From positions 1 through 62,831 of the forward strand of contig CACCPY010000009.1 in the NCBI GenBank assembly GCA_902547955.1: a stretch of 62,831 bases of DNA, written 5' to 3'. Made by a program: the position numbers and the translations under genes. Numbering within the stretch: the stretch's first letter is position 1; the number at the start of each line of letters is the position of its first letter. Below the pieces are notes generated by a model. It was not told the DNA's origin. It ran no database searches and saw nothing but the letters and a program-made list of their open reading frames with translations. The stretch comes from an uncultured Alphaproteobacteria bacterium. Lineage in GTDB: Bacteria > Pseudomonadota > Alphaproteobacteria > Methylaequorales > Methylaequoraceae. Positions 48,842 through 58,190 of the stretch are shown piece by piece.

Positions 48842-48862
48842 ATAGAATAAACAAGGAGAAAT

Positions 48863-49420
48863 ATGAAAAATTTAATTTTAATTGTTATAACTTTTTTTCT
48901 TACGACTAATTTAAACTCTCAAGAAAAAAAAGTAGAATTAAAATCTGCAAATATATTGCAAACTGGTATTGGTGTAGTTGACATGAAGAAAATACTTAGT
49001 CAATCAACTGCCTATCAAAGTATTGTTGAACAATTTGAAGATATTAGAAGAAAACATAGAAACACCTTCACCAAGCAAGAAGATGTCATAAGAGATGAAG
49101 AGAGCAACCTTTTAAAGCAAAAGAATGTTATATCAAAAGAAGCTTATGCTGAAAAAGTTAAACAATTAAATCAAAAAATTAATGAGTTAAAATCAAAGCA
49201 AGCTTCAGATGCAAAAAAATTTGAAAATGACTTTGAAAAATCAACTAATAAAATTCAAGGAGCGTTAGTTGACGTATTGTCAATGATAGCAGGTAAAAAA
49301 GGATTAGACCTCGTTTTAGCCAAAAGTCAGGTATTACTAGTTGGTAAAGAAATAGATATAACCGATCAGGCAATACAAGAATTAAATAAAGTTTTGCCAA
49401 AAATTTCTTTGAAGAAATAG
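48863..49420 (+). CDS. skp: OmpH/Skp-family periplasmic chaperone
   Basis: 185 residues. Signal peptide (ILIVITFFLTTNLNS, cut near 20) and a mature part that starts with a beta strand (GIGVVDMKKILSQS) then a long charged coiled-coil (about 65-130) and a return segment ending in a basic patch. This is the jellyfish-shaped trimer that escorts unfolded outer-membrane proteins to BamA. The ATG is 6 nt after AAGGAG. Low sequence constraint in the coil region is normal. Confidence 0.88.
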   Translation: MKNLILIVITFFLTTNLNSQEKKVELKSANILQTGIGVVDMKKILSQSTAYQSIVEQFEDIRRKHRNTFTKQEDVIRDEESNLLKQKNVISKEAYAEKVKQLNQKINELKSKQASDAKKFENDFEKSTNKIQGALVDVLSMIAGKKGLDLVLAKSQVLLVGKEIDITDQAIQELNKVLPKISLKK

Positions 49421-49431
49421 AGAGTATTTAA

Positions 49432-50421
49432 TTGATTGACAAGGATTTTTATAAAAACATTGGTCCTTTTTCTTTAGACGAGATAGCTTCAAAAGTTGAT
49501 GCTTCTGTATTTGGTAATGGTGATAAAAAAATTCTTGATATAGCATCTCTAGAAGATGCTTCGGAAACTGAAATAAGTTTTTATAACAGTGCCAAGTATA
49601 GACATCATTTAGAAAAAACAAGGGCTGGTGTTCTTGTTGTTGATAAATCTTTTAAGATAAAACCTGAAAATGAATATTTAGTTGTAGATGATCCATATGT
49701 CACAATAGCAAAAATAGCTTCAATGTTTTATCCAGATTGTGAATATCAAAGCTTTTATTTCGATGAAGATGATTTAATAAATTCATCTGAAAAACCTAAA
49801 AAATGTTCACAAAATGTTTTTATCCATAAAAGTTCGCGTATAGGAAAAAATTGTGAAATTGGATCATTTGTAAAGATAGGACCAGGAGTAACTATAGGAG
49901 ATAATTGTTTAATTGGTGATAACGTCAGTATCTATTACGCAAAAATTTCTCATAATGTAAAAATTTTTCAAGGAGTAAAGATTGGGGGTGAGGGATTCGG
50001 CTTTATTGCCAAAAAAGACTTCTTTAAAAAAATTCCACAGTTAGGACGTGTAATAATTAGAGAAAACGTCCAGATTGGATGTAACTCAACGTTAGATAGG
50101 GGTTCAATTGGTGATACTGTAATTTCAAAAAACACCATGATTGATAATCTTGTTCATATCGCTCATAATGTAAAAATTGGTGAAAATTCGATTATTGCTG
50201 CAATGACTGGAATTTCTGGTAGTACTGAGATTGGAAAAAATGCTATGATTGGAGGACAGGTAGGAATTAGTGGGCATGTAAGAATTGGAGATAATGTAAA
50301 AATCGCTGCCAAAAGTGGGATTATGAAAGACATTCCCAACAACTCAAATATTGGAGGATATCCGGCAGAAAATTTAATTGATTGGCATAGAGGAACAATT
50401 TTTATTAAGAAAAACCGATGA
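49432..50421 (+). CDS. lpxD: UDP-3-O-acylglucosamine N-acyltransferase
   Basis: 329 residues, TTG start. Third lipid A step: adds the second acyl chain from acyl-ACP. An N-terminal uridine-binding domain (about 1-100) is followed by a left-handed beta-helix of hexapeptide repeats of the [LIV]G.. form, with the catalytic histidine in LVHIAHNVKIGENSII. The C-terminal helical end has the GYPAENLIDWHR segment. A 4-nt overlap with fabZ. Confidence 0.96.
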   Translation: MIDKDFYKNIGPFSLDEIASKVDASVFGNGDKKILDIASLEDASETEISFYNSAKYRHHLEKTRAGVLVVDKSFKIKPENEYLVVDDPYVTIAKIASMFYPDCEYQSFYFDEDDLINSSEKPKKCSQNVFIHKSSRIGKNCEIGSFVKIGPGVTIGDNCLIGDNVSIYYAKISHNVKIFQGVKIGGEGFGFIAKKDFFKKIPQLGRVIIRENVQIGCNSTLDRGSIGDTVISKNTMIDNLVHIAHNVKIGENSIIAAMTGISGSTEIGKNAMIGGQVGISGHVRIGDNVKIAAKSGIMKDIPNNSNIGGYPAENLIDWHRGTIFIKKNR

Positions 50422-50864
50422 CTGAAAAAAATAATTTGAATATAGAAGAAATAAAAAGATTGATTCCTCACAGATATCCCTTTTTGTTAATAGATAGATT
50501 AGAAGATATTAAGCCAAATCTAAGCGCAACAGGAATTAAAAATGTTACATTTAATGAAAATTTTTTTCAAGGTCATTTTGAATCCAATTCTGTTATGCCA
50601 GGTGCTCTAATAATAGAATCTATGGCCCAAGCTGCAGGAACTTTGGTGATGTTTAGTTTAAAAAAAGATATCGAAAATTTATCAGTTTATTTATTAACAG
50701 TTGATAAAGCTAAGTTTAGAAAACCAGTTTATCCAGGTGATGTTTTAAAACATAAAGTTGAGAAAAAACAAAATGTAAAAAATATTTGGAAGTTTATTTG
50801 CAAATCTCATGTTGATTCAAAGCTTGTTGCAGAGGCAGAAATTTCTGCAATTTTGAATTATTAA
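50418..50864 (+). CDS. fabZ: 3-hydroxyacyl-ACP dehydratase FabZ
   Basis: 148 residues. Hot-dog fold dehydratase in fatty-acid elongation; it competes with LpxA and LpxD for hydroxyacyl-ACP. The catalytic pair is visible: H in PHRYPFLLIDR (17-ish) and E in GALIIESMAQAAG. Between lpxD and lpxA, the standard order. Confidence 0.97.
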   Translation: MTEKNNLNIEEIKRLIPHRYPFLLIDRLEDIKPNLSATGIKNVTFNENFFQGHFESNSVMPGALIIESMAQAAGTLVMFSLKKDIENLSVYLLTVDKAKFRKPVYPGDVLKHKVEKKQNVKNIWKFICKSHVDSKLVAEAEISAILNY

Positions 50865-50925
50865 CTGTTGTAATAATTTGAAATGTTTTTTTATTTGTTC
50901 TTTTGATTGTATTGTTTAACTTATC

Positions 50926-51708
50926 ATGATGTTTCATAAGTTTTCGGTTATTAATAAATCTGCTAAAATCGGAAAAAAATGTGTAATTGGTCCTTTTTGT
51001 TTTATTGGTGAAAATGTAAGAATTGGTGATGGTTGTAAACTTCATAGCCATGTAAATTTACAAGGTGACGTTGAAATAGGGGAAAATACAGAAATTTTTC
51101 CTTTTACTTCAATAGGATCTGCTCCTCAAGATTTAAAATACAAGGGAGAAAAAACAAAAGTTAGAATTGGTTCAAGTTGTAAAATTAGAGAATATGTTAC
51201 AGTTAATATTGGAACTGAAGGTGGAGGTGGATTGACGACGGTTGGAGATAATTGTTTGTTGATGGTTGGAACTCACATAGCACATGATTGTCTAATTGGA
51301 AATAATGTAATCTTTGCTAATCATTCTACCCTTGCCGGACATGTTGTGATTCACAATAATGTGGTAGTTGGAGCATTAAGTGCTATACATCAGTTTTCAA
51401 GAATAGGAGAGGGAGCAATGATTGGAGGTATGTCTGGTGTTACTGCTGATGTAGTTCCATTTGCAACAGTTTTAGGTAATCGTGCAAAATTATCCGGAAT
51501 AAATATTTTGGGACTTAAAAGAAGATTAATAAAAAAGAGTGAGGTGTCACAATTAAGAAAAGTGTTTAAATATATATTTTACGAAAAAAAAAACACACTT
51601 AAAGTAAGAATCAAAGAAATAGAGAATAAAAAATTTAAAGAAAAAACTATTAAAGTTCTTTTAGACTTTTTATCTTCGGATTCTGAGAGATCATTTGTTT
51701 TACCATAA
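50926..51708 (+). CDS. lpxA: UDP-N-acetylglucosamine acyltransferase
   Basis: 260 residues, first step of lipid A synthesis. Ten or so hexapeptide repeats form a trimeric beta-helix; the catalytic histidine is in HIAHDCLIGNNVIFANH, and GALSAIHQFSRIGEGAMIGG supplies the acyl ruler. It starts 61 nt after fabZ, an AT-rich gap that may hold a weak promoter but shows no clear structure. Confidence 0.97.
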   Translation: MMFHKFSVINKSAKIGKKCVIGPFCFIGENVRIGDGCKLHSHVNLQGDVEIGENTEIFPFTSIGSAPQDLKYKGEKTKVRIGSSCKIREYVTVNIGTEGGGGLTTVGDNCLLMVGTHIAHDCLIGNNVIFANHSTLAGHVVIHNNVVVGALSAIHQFSRIGEGAMIGGMSGVTADVVPFATVLGNRAKLSGINILGLKRRLIKKSEVSQLRKVFKYIFYEKKNTLKVRIKEIENKKFKEKTIKVLLDFLSSDSERSFVLP

Positions 51709-51716
51709 CCATTAAA

Positions 51717-52523
51717 ATGCAAAAAATTATTATATTAGCTGGAAACGGTCTACTCCCAAAGTTAATAATTAACAAATGTAAACTAAAAAATATTTGTTAT
51801 TATGTACTTTATTTTTCCAAAAAAAATATAATGAAAGATAGTTCGGTTTCAAAAAAAGTTACTTTTGGAAATGTTTTAACCGAACTAAAAAAACTAAAAA
51901 AAAGTGGATTTAATAAAATTTTAATGGCTGGTTCAATGCAAAGACCGAGTTTAAAGGATCTAAAGCCAGATTTGAATTCAATAAAGTTACTTCCTAAATT
52001 TATAAAAAAATTAATGGAAGGTGGTGACAATAATCTTTTGACTTTAGTAATAAATGAGTTAGAAAAAAATGGATTTAAGATTTTAAGTATTAAAAATTTT
52101 TTACCAGAGATGTTTATCGGTAAAGGTAATCAGACTAAATGTAAAATATCAAAATCAAATCTGTCTGATATTAATAAAGGTGTTAAAATTTTAGCTAATA
52201 TTTCTAAATTTGATATAGGCCAATCTATTATTATACAACATGGTTCAGTTATAGGGATTGAAGCTGCTCAAGGTACAGACAACTTAATTAAACAGTCATT
52301 CCCATATCTTAAAAACATAAATGAGGGAGTTTTAATAAAAATGATAAAAAAAAAACAAGATCTTAGAGTTGATTTACCAACCATTGGATTAAAAACAGTC
52401 AAATTCTTAAAGAAATATTCTCTAGAGGGTCTTGCCTATAGTTCAAATAAAACAATAATTTTAAATAAACTTCAGGTAATAAATTATTGTGAAAAAAATA
52501 AAATCTTTTTATTTGGAGTATGA
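51717..52523 (+). CDS. lpxI: UDP-2,3-diacylglucosamine pyrophosphatase LpxI
   Basis: 268 residues. LpxI (DUF1009) replaces LpxH in alphaproteobacteria and cleaves UDP-2,3-diacylglucosamine to lipid X with water attack on the alpha phosphate. IILAGNGLLPKLI at the N-terminus, GSMQRPSL, and the C-terminal VIGIEAAQGTDNLI and RVDLPTIGLKTV are family signatures. It lies between lpxA and lpxB, with no gap to lpxB. Confidence 0.93.
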   Translation: MQKIIILAGNGLLPKLIINKCKLKNICYYVLYFSKKNIMKDSSVSKKVTFGNVLTELKKLKKSGFNKILMAGSMQRPSLKDLKPDLNSIKLLPKFIKKLMEGGDNNLLTLVINELEKNGFKILSIKNFLPEMFIGKGNQTKCKISKSNLSDINKGVKILANISKFDIGQSIIIQHGSVIGIEAAQGTDNLIKQSFPYLKNINEGVLIKMIKKKQDLRVDLPTIGLKTVKFLKKYSLEGLAYSSNKTIILNKLQVINYCEKNKIFLFGV

Positions 52524-53621
52524 ATGAAGGTCGTGATTATTGCTACAGAAGCTTCTTCTGATTATTTGGGTTATAATTTGATTAAGTCTTTAAAAAAAAA
52601 AAAAAAAAAAATTAATTTATATGGTGTTGGTGGACCTTTGATGGAAAGTATTGGATTTAAATCTTGGATTCCAATTAGTGAATTTAACACTATTGGTTTA
52701 TTTGAGGTTCTCATAAGAATAAAAAAGTTCCTAAAGATTTTAAAAAAAATTGAAAATCAAATTCGATTAAATGAACCAAATATTTTAATTACAATTGATT
52801 CTCCAAGTCTTAGTTATAGGGTAGTTAAAAGAATTCAAGACTTGAAAGAAAAAAAAAATATAAAAATTTATCATTATGTTGCACCAACAGTATGGGCTTG
52901 GAAAAAATATAGAGCAAAAATTTTTGCAAAACTTTATGATGGTATGTTTACTCTTTTTAGATTTGAGAATAAATATTTTACAAAATATCAGCTATCTACA
53001 CAGTACGTTGGACATCAAATTTTTTTTAGAAGAAAAGTAGAAAAAAAAAAAAAAACTATTTGTTTTCTACCTGGTTCTAGGAATATCGAAATAAAAAATA
53101 ATTTGTCAAAAATGATCCCCTCAATTAAAGAATCAATAGCAAAATTTAAGGATTATGATTTTTTTGTGTTAACTTTTGACCATAGTAAAAGTTTGGTGGA
53201 TGAAATGGTTAAAGGTTTAAAAATAAAAGTCATAACAGATTATAAAAAAAAAAAAAAAATTATGAAAACGTCTTTTCTTGCCGTGGCAGCCTCAGGTAGT
53301 GTTTCTTTAGAATTATGTAAGTATAAAGTTCCTTCTATTATTGTTTATGATACTCATTTTATAACTAAAATAATTCTTAAATTATTTGTAAGAGTAAAAT
53401 TTGCCTCGTTAATAAATATTTTTTATAATCGAGAAGTTCTTCCTGAATTTCTTTTTGAAAAATTCAACGCAGAAAATGTTTTTAAGAAAATGATTGAGCT
53501 TATAGGTAATAAAAATTCAAGAATGAATCAGTTGAGAATGATGAATGATTTTTCTGAGAAAATGATATTGGATAAAAAAAACCCATCAGAAATAATCGCA
53601 AAATCAATCTTAAAAGATTAG
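52524..53621 (+). CDS. lpxB: Lipid-A-disaccharide synthase
   Basis: 365 residues. Joins lipid X with UDP-diacylglucosamine. GT-B type glycosyltransferase of family 19; the motifs IATEASSDYLG, GVGGPLM, IDSPSLSYR, YHYVAPTVWAWK and ALPGSR-like CFLPGSRNIEI plus AASGSVSLELCKYKVP are clear. The frame contains three very long A runs of 20, 15 and 16 nt that encode lysines and could slip. Convergent with gltA, 1 nt apart at the stops. Confidence 0.94.
   Translation: MKVVIIATEASSDYLGYNLIKSLKKKKKKINLYGVGGPLMESIGFKSWIPISEFNTIGLFEVLIRIKKFLKILKKIENQIRLNEPNILITIDSPSLSYRVVKRIQDLKEKKNIKIYHYVAPTVWAWKKYRAKIFAKLYDGMFTLFRFENKYFTKYQLSTQYVGHQIFFRRKVEKKKKTICFLPGSRNIEIKNNLSKMIPSIKESIAKFKDYDFFVLTFDHSKSLVDEMVKGLKIKVITDYKKKKKIMKTSFLAVAASGSVSLELCKYKVPSIIVYDTHFITKIILKLFVRVKFASLINIFYNREVLPEFLFEKFNAENVFKKMIELIGNKNSRMNQLRMMNDFSEKMILDKKNPSEIIAKSILKD
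52592..52611 (+). repeat. 20-nt poly-A tract in lpxB
   Basis: Twenty uninterrupted A residues near the 5' end of lpxB, coding for six lysines. A change in length that is not a multiple of three would truncate LpxB after about 30 residues. Confidence 0.9.
53041..53055 (+). repeat. 15-nt poly-A tract in lpxB
   Basis: Fifteen A residues coding for lysines just before the CFLPGSR motif of LpxB. Confidence 0.9.
53244..53259 (+). repeat. 16-nt poly-A tract in lpxB
   Basis: Sixteen A residues coding for lysines between the two parts of the C-terminal nucleotide-binding domain of LpxB. Confidence 0.9.
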
Positions 53622-53622
53622 T

Positions 53623-54957
53623 TTATTTAATTTCGCCAGGAAACATTTGCTTTTGTTTTTTTCTTTTTAGTATATCTATATACTCTCTATGATTATTTCC
53701 AATATATAATTGTCTTGGTCTACTTATTTTTTTTTGACTCATTTCTGTCATTTCTTTCCATTGTGATATCCATCCAACTGTTCTGGCTACAGCAAATATT
53801 ACGGTGAACATTGATTCTGGTAATCCTAAAGCTTTTAAGATTATACCCGAATAAAAATCAACGTTTGGATATAATTTTTTCTTAATGAAATAACTGTCAT
53901 TTAGTGCAATTTCCTCCAATTTATTAGCTAGTTTAAATAATGGTAAATTAAAATTGTCTGATTCCTTTAATAAATTATGGCAATACTTTCTTAATACATT
54001 TGCTCTCGGATCGTAATTTTTATAAACACGGTGCCCAAAGCCCATTAGTCTAAATGGGTCATCTTTATTTTTTGCTTTTTCTATATATTTTTTTATATTT
54101 TTTTCATTACCAATTTCATTTAGCATTCTAATAACAGATTCATTAGCTCCACCATGAGCAGGACCCCATAATGACGCTACTCCAGCAGCCACACACGCAA
54201 ACGGATTTGCTCCAGAGGAACCAGCAATTTTTACTGTTGATGTTGAGGCATTTTGTTCATGATCGGCATGAAGAATTAATAATTTATCTAACGCATCTAT
54301 GCTTGCTTGAGATGGTTTATATTCACCACATGGTGTAGAAAACATCATATGCAGAAAATTTTCAGCATAACTAAGATTATTTTTAGGGTATATAAACGGT
54401 TGACCTAATGAATATTTATAAGCCATTGCTGCCATTGTTGGAAGTTTTGCTAGCAATCGACTGACGGCAACCCATTTTCCCTCTGTAGTAGAAAAATCAT
54501 AAATCTTTTCTGAATAAAACGAGGAAAGAGCACCAACAATTCCTACCATTACTGCCATTGGATGAGAGTCTCTTCTAAAACCACTGTAAAACCTTAGAAT
54601 TTGTTCATGAAGCATTGTATGATGTGTTAGAATACTTATGAATCTTTCCTTGTTTTCCTTACTTGGAAGTTCCCCATTCAAAAGAAGATAACAAACTTCA
54701 GGGTAATCTGATTTTTCTGCAAGATCCTCTATTTTGTAACCTCTATGAAGAAGGGTACCTTTTTCTCCGTCTATATATGTAATCTGAGAAGAACAGCTTG
54801 CTGTTGATGTGAAACCTGGATCGTAAATAAACATCCCAGTTTTTGAAAAAAAAGAAGTTAAATCAACCACATCAGGACCAGATGACCCTTTTTTAATCGT
54901 AAAGTTATGTTTTTTTCCGCTTCTATTATCTATGAATGTGATAGTGTCATTTTTCAT
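53623..54957 (-). CDS. gltA: Citrate synthase (type II)
   Basis: 444 residues, the hexameric NADH-sensitive proteobacterial form. Condenses acetyl-CoA with oxaloacetate. [10 protein letters not shown] contains the first catalytic histidine, [13 protein letters not shown] the second, and [18 protein letters not shown] the aspartate and arginine of the active site. The [19 protein letters not shown] region near the start is diagnostic for this type. It is the last gene of the minus-strand run and ends 1 nt from lpxB. Confidence 0.98.
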   Translation of the reverse strand: MKNDTITFIDNRSGKKHNFTIKKGSSGPDVVDLTSFFSKTGMFIYDPGFTSTASCSSQITYIDGEKGTLLHRGYKIEDLAEKSDYPEVCYLLLNGELPSKENKERFISILTHHTMLHEQILRFYSGFRRDSHPMAVMVGIVGALSSFYSEKIYDFSTTEGKWVAVSRLLAKLPTMAAMAYKYSLGQPFIYPKNNLSYAENFLHMMFSTPCGEYKPSQASIDALDKLLILHADHEQNASTSTVKIAGSSGANPFACVAAGVASLWGPAHGGANESVIRMLNEIGNEKNIKKYIEKAKNKDDPFRLMGFGHRVYKNYDPRANVLRKYCHNLLKESDNFNLPLFKLANKLEEIALNDSYFIKKKLYPNVDFYSGIILKALGLPESMFTVIFAVARTVGWISQWKEMTEMSQKKISRPRQLYIGNNHREYIDILKRKKQKQMFPGEIK

Positions 54958-54962
54958 TTAAA

Positions 54963-56324
54963 TTACCAATTTTGGTTAAGCTTTTTTAAAGAGAAATTCT
55001 TACCAATAATTTCCATTAATTTTGAAATTGAAGGTCCGTCCTTGCTTCCGGAAAGAATCAATCTTAAAGGTTGCCCTAGTTGTTTAAATTTTAATTCTAA
55101 TTTATCTAAAATATATTTAATTTTTTCACCAATAATATATTCATTCCAATCTACAATACTACTAAATTCTCCAATTATAAAAGATTTATTATCCTTTAGA
55201 GAATCTAAGATTTTTTTTTGATCATTTGAAAAAATATATGTTTTTTTGAAGATTTGAATAATTTTTTCTTTAATTTCTAGAATTGTTGACGATCTATCCT
55301 GATATAAAGGAATTAATTTTAAAATTAATTCATTACTTTGGTTTATATTTGATAAATCTGTTTTGTAAAGATTTTGTAAAACCTCAAGAATAAATTGTTC
55401 AGATGAATTATTGATATAATAATTGTTTAGATATATAAGTTTTCTTTCATCAATCATTGCTGGTGATTTAGATATCTTTTCAAGTGTAAATTTTTTGATT
55501 GCCTCGTTTATAGAAATAATTTCATTATTTCCGTAAGACCAACCCATTCTTAGCATATAGTTTATTAAACTTTCTTTCAAAAATCCTTTTTGTTTATAAT
55601 CCTCAATTGATAAAACTTTGTCCCTTTTTGATAGTTTTTGGTTATTTTCATTATGAATAAGTGACATGTGCGAAAAATTTGGAAAGTAGTTCAAAAATTT
55701 AAAAATTTGTAATTGCCTAAAGGTATTAGTCATATGATCGTCTCCTCTTATGATATCAGTAACTGACATTTCATGATCATCAACCGCTGATGAAAGAAGG
55801 AATGTTGGTGTTCCGTCCTTTCTAATAATTATAAAGTCATCAAGCTCAGAATTATCTACAGTTATAAGACCTTGTATTTTATCTTTAACACTACTATTAC
55901 CGCCTGTGGGAGACTTTATTCTAACACAAAATTCTTTGTTGATAATTTTATTTTGTTTTTTATCTCTCCATTCACTTTTAAATTTTTTATTTTTTTTTCT
56001 TTTTTCATTTATTTCTTCTTCTGTATGAAAGCATCTGTATGCTAAATTTTCATCGATCATCTTTTTTACAATTTCAACATGATTACTAATATTTTTACTT
56101 TGAAAAATAATTTTTTCATTGGTTTTAAGTCCCAACCAATTAAGACCATCTATGATTGAATCAACAGATGTTTTTATGTTTCTTGATTTATCCGTGTCCT
56201 CAATCCTTATTTTAAAGATTCCATTGTTAGACTTTGCATAAATATAATTAAAAAGAGCGGTTCTCGCACCGCCTATATGTAGTGATCCTGTGGGTGATGG
56301 AGCGAATCTCGTTATAACGGACAT
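54963..56324 (-). CDS. gltX: Glutamyl-tRNA synthetase
   Basis: 453 residues. Class I synthetase; the HIGH motif appears as GSLHIGGARTALFN and the KMSKS loop as KLSKRDKVLSIEDY. The EDTDKSRN segment is the usual adjacent signature. The C-terminal anticodon-binding part is the most diverged. In many alphaproteobacteria comEC lies between lexA and gltX; here gltX follows lexA by 6 nt and comEC is absent. Confidence 0.96.
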   Translation of the reverse strand: MSVITRFAPSPTGSLHIGGARTALFNYIYAKSNNGIFKIRIEDTDKSRNIKTSVDSIIDGLNWLGLKTNEKIIFQSKNISNHVEIVKKMIDENLAYRCFHTEEEINEKRKKNKKFKSEWRDKKQNKIINKEFCVRIKSPTGGNSSVKDKIQGLITVDNSELDDFIIIRKDGTPTFLLSSAVDDHEMSVTDIIRGDDHMTNTFRQLQIFKFLNYFPNFSHMSLIHNENNQKLSKRDKVLSIEDYKQKGFLKESLINYMLRMGWSYGNNEIISINEAIKKFTLEKISKSPAMIDERKLIYLNNYYINNSSEQFILEVLQNLYKTDLSNINQSNELILKLIPLYQDRSSTILEIKEKIIQIFKKTYIFSNDQKKILDSLKDNKSFIIGEFSSIVDWNEYIIGEKIKYILDKLELKFKQLGQPLRLILSGSKDGPSISKLMEIIGKNFSLKKLNQNW

Positions 56325-56330
56325 TGAAAA

Positions 56331-56942
56331 TTAAAATTTTCTAATTAATCCAACTAATTTACCTTGGACTTTAACCCTATCTTCACCAAAAATTCTGGTT
56401 TTATAATTTTTATTAGCTGGTTCAAGAGCAATGGAATTTTTATATGACCTGAATCTTTTTAAAGTTACTTCATTATCATCAACTAATGCAACAATTATAT
56501 CGCCAGAATTGGCTACATTAGATTTTTTAATGACTACAATATCTCCATCATTAATTCCATCTTCAATCATTGAGTCTCCAGTAACTTCTAATGTGAAATG
56601 TTCATCCTTTCCATTAATTAGATAATTTGGTACAGAAATTTGTTCAAAACTTCCTGTTATTGCTTCTATTGGATTTCCAGCTGCAATTCTTCCCAGAAAG
56701 GGTATGCTTCTTTCATCAGATTTTGGTAAGTTTATGACTTTTTTTAATTTTAAAGCTCGAGCTTTATGAGGTAAGCGTTCAATTATTCCCTTATCCTCGA
56801 GACTTGATAATAATTTATGGATTCCGGACTTAGACTTAATATTAAGATAACTTCTCATTTCATCAAATGTTGGATAAATTTTATTTGAGTTACAATACTG
56901 AACAATATAGTCCAATAATTTTTTTTGTTTTAAAGTTAACAT
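56331..56942 (-). CDS. lexA: LexA repressor, SOS regulator
   Basis: 203 residues. An N-terminal winged helix (1-65; PTFDEMRSYLNIKSKSGIHK recognition region) and a C-terminal autoprotease domain. The cleavage bond is A88-G89, the catalytic serine is S124 (TGDSM) and the lysine is K162. RecA-stimulated self-cleavage derepresses SOS genes. An exact GTTC-N7-GTTC operator lies 6 nt before the ATG, so LexA should control itself. Confidence 0.97.
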   Translation of the reverse strand: MLTLKQKKLLDYIVQYCNSNKIYPTFDEMRSYLNIKSKSGIHKLLSSLEDKGIIERLPHKARALKLKKVINLPKSDERSIPFLGRIAAGNPIEAITGSFEQISVPNYLINGKDEHFTLEVTGDSMIEDGINDGDIVVIKKSNVANSGDIIVALVDDNEVTLKRFRSYKNSIALEPANKNYKTRIFGEDRVKVQGKLVGLIRKF

Positions 56943-56948
56943 GTAAAT

Positions 56949-56963
56949 GTTCTACATAAGTTC
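56949..56963 (-). promoter_or_regulatory. SOS box (LexA operator) upstream of lexA
   Basis: GTTCTACATAAGTTC on the plus strand, GAAC-N7-GAAC on the minus strand, is the exact direct-repeat alphaproteobacterial SOS box. It lies directly upstream of the lexA start and so would block its transcription or early elongation. It also lies just after moeA, making lexA an SOS-controlled unit of its own. Confidence 0.88.
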
Positions 56964-56978
56964 TACCTGAATGTCAAG

Positions 56979-58190
56979 TTAAATTTCTTGAACAAAAGAG
57001 TTATTTAAGGCAACAATATTACATGCATCATTTTTACTTTTTCCGATTTCATTTGGTTTTCTTATCCAAATACCGTCTGACTCTTTTAAGATTTTTTGCA
57101 TTGAACTATCTTGATTTTCATAAACACTAAATGTTTCAGTGTTATTTGGCAAAAATCTAACTCTTAAAAAATTTGTCAAAGAATTATTTTTTTTTACCAA
57201 GTGACTGACTTTCATCTTTTTTTCTTCTAGGTTGATAAACTTAACACCATAAAAGCAATTAATAAATTGTGAAAAGTAAAATAACAACGAAATAAAGCAT
57301 GAAACGGGGTTACCAGGTAACCCTAAAAAATAACTATTTGAACCTATTTTCCCAAAAGTTGTTGGTTTTCCTGGTTTAACGGCAACTTGATCGAATAAAA
57401 TTTTAAGTTTATTTTTTTTTAAAACTTTTTTTACAATATCATATTTTCCTTTGGAAATTCCCCCAGACGTTATGAGTAAATCATAATTCTTTAACTTCTT
57501 TAATTTGGACATAAAATCTTTTTCATTATCTCTAGCCGTAAATGTTCCTTTTAAATCTCCACCAAACTTTTCAACTATCATGTTAATTAAAATTTCATTA
57601 GAGGATTCGATTAAACCTCTTGGATTATCTTTTGTAATGAGTTCGTCTCCTGTAATAATTACATATACATTTGGTCTTTTTTTAACGTTTATGGAGTCGA
57701 TGCCCATAGTCCTAGCGAGCGATAAAGATCTTATTTTTACAATTTCATTTTTTAAAAAACAAACTTTTCTTTTTTTTATATCCTCACCTTTGAACCTTAT
57801 AAAGTGTCTTTTATCAATTTTTTTAATAGTAACTGAGTGATCCTTATCATTGTAAATATAGTTTTCTTTAGGTATGACTATTTTATTTAGTCCAGGGATA
57901 GGTGCGCCAGTATAAATAAACTTTGCTTCATTTTTTTTAAATGAAGAACAAGACTTATTTCCGGCTTTTGATTCACCAACAATTTTAAGAATTTTATTTT
58001 TCCTCAATTCTGATTTGAAAATTACAATACCATCCATTGCAGAAGTGTTATTTCTTGGATAATCGAACTTTGACAAAATTTCTTTTGAGATTATCCTCAT
58101 ATGTGAATTTTGAATGTTTATTCTTTCAGTTTTTTTTGAAACTTTTATATTCTGTCTCATTATCTTTAAAGCTTTCTCATAACTTATCAT
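56979..58190 (-). CDS. moeA: Molybdopterin molybdenumtransferase MoeA
   Basis: About 403 residues from the ATG at 58190, which gives the usual ISYEKALKIM start. It inserts molybdate into adenylylated molybdopterin. RNNTSAMDGIVI, KFIYTGAPIPG, ITGDELI and LLITSGGISKGKYDIVK are signatures, and GLPGNPVSCFI closes the active site. The start overlaps the moaC stop by 14 nt. A longer frame to 58214 is less likely. Confidence 0.94.
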   Translation of the reverse strand: MISYEKALKIMRQNIKVSKKTERINIQNSHMRIISKEILSKFDYPRNNTSAMDGIVIFKSELRKNKILKIVGESKAGNKSCSSFKKNEAKFIYTGAPIPGLNKIVIPKENYIYNDKDHSVTIKKIDKRHFIRFKGEDIKKRKVCFLKNEIVKIRSLSLARTMGIDSINVKKRPNVYVIITGDELITKDNPRGLIESSNEILINMIVEKFGGDLKGTFTARDNEKDFMSKLKKLKNYDLLITSGGISKGKYDIVKKVLKKNKLKILFDQVAVKPGKPTTFGKIGSNSYFLGLPGNPVSCFISLLFYFSQFINCFYGVKFINLEEKKMKVSHLVKKNNSLTNFLRVRFLPNNTETFSVYENQDSSMQKILKESDGIWIRKPNEIGKSKNDACNIVALNNSFVQEI

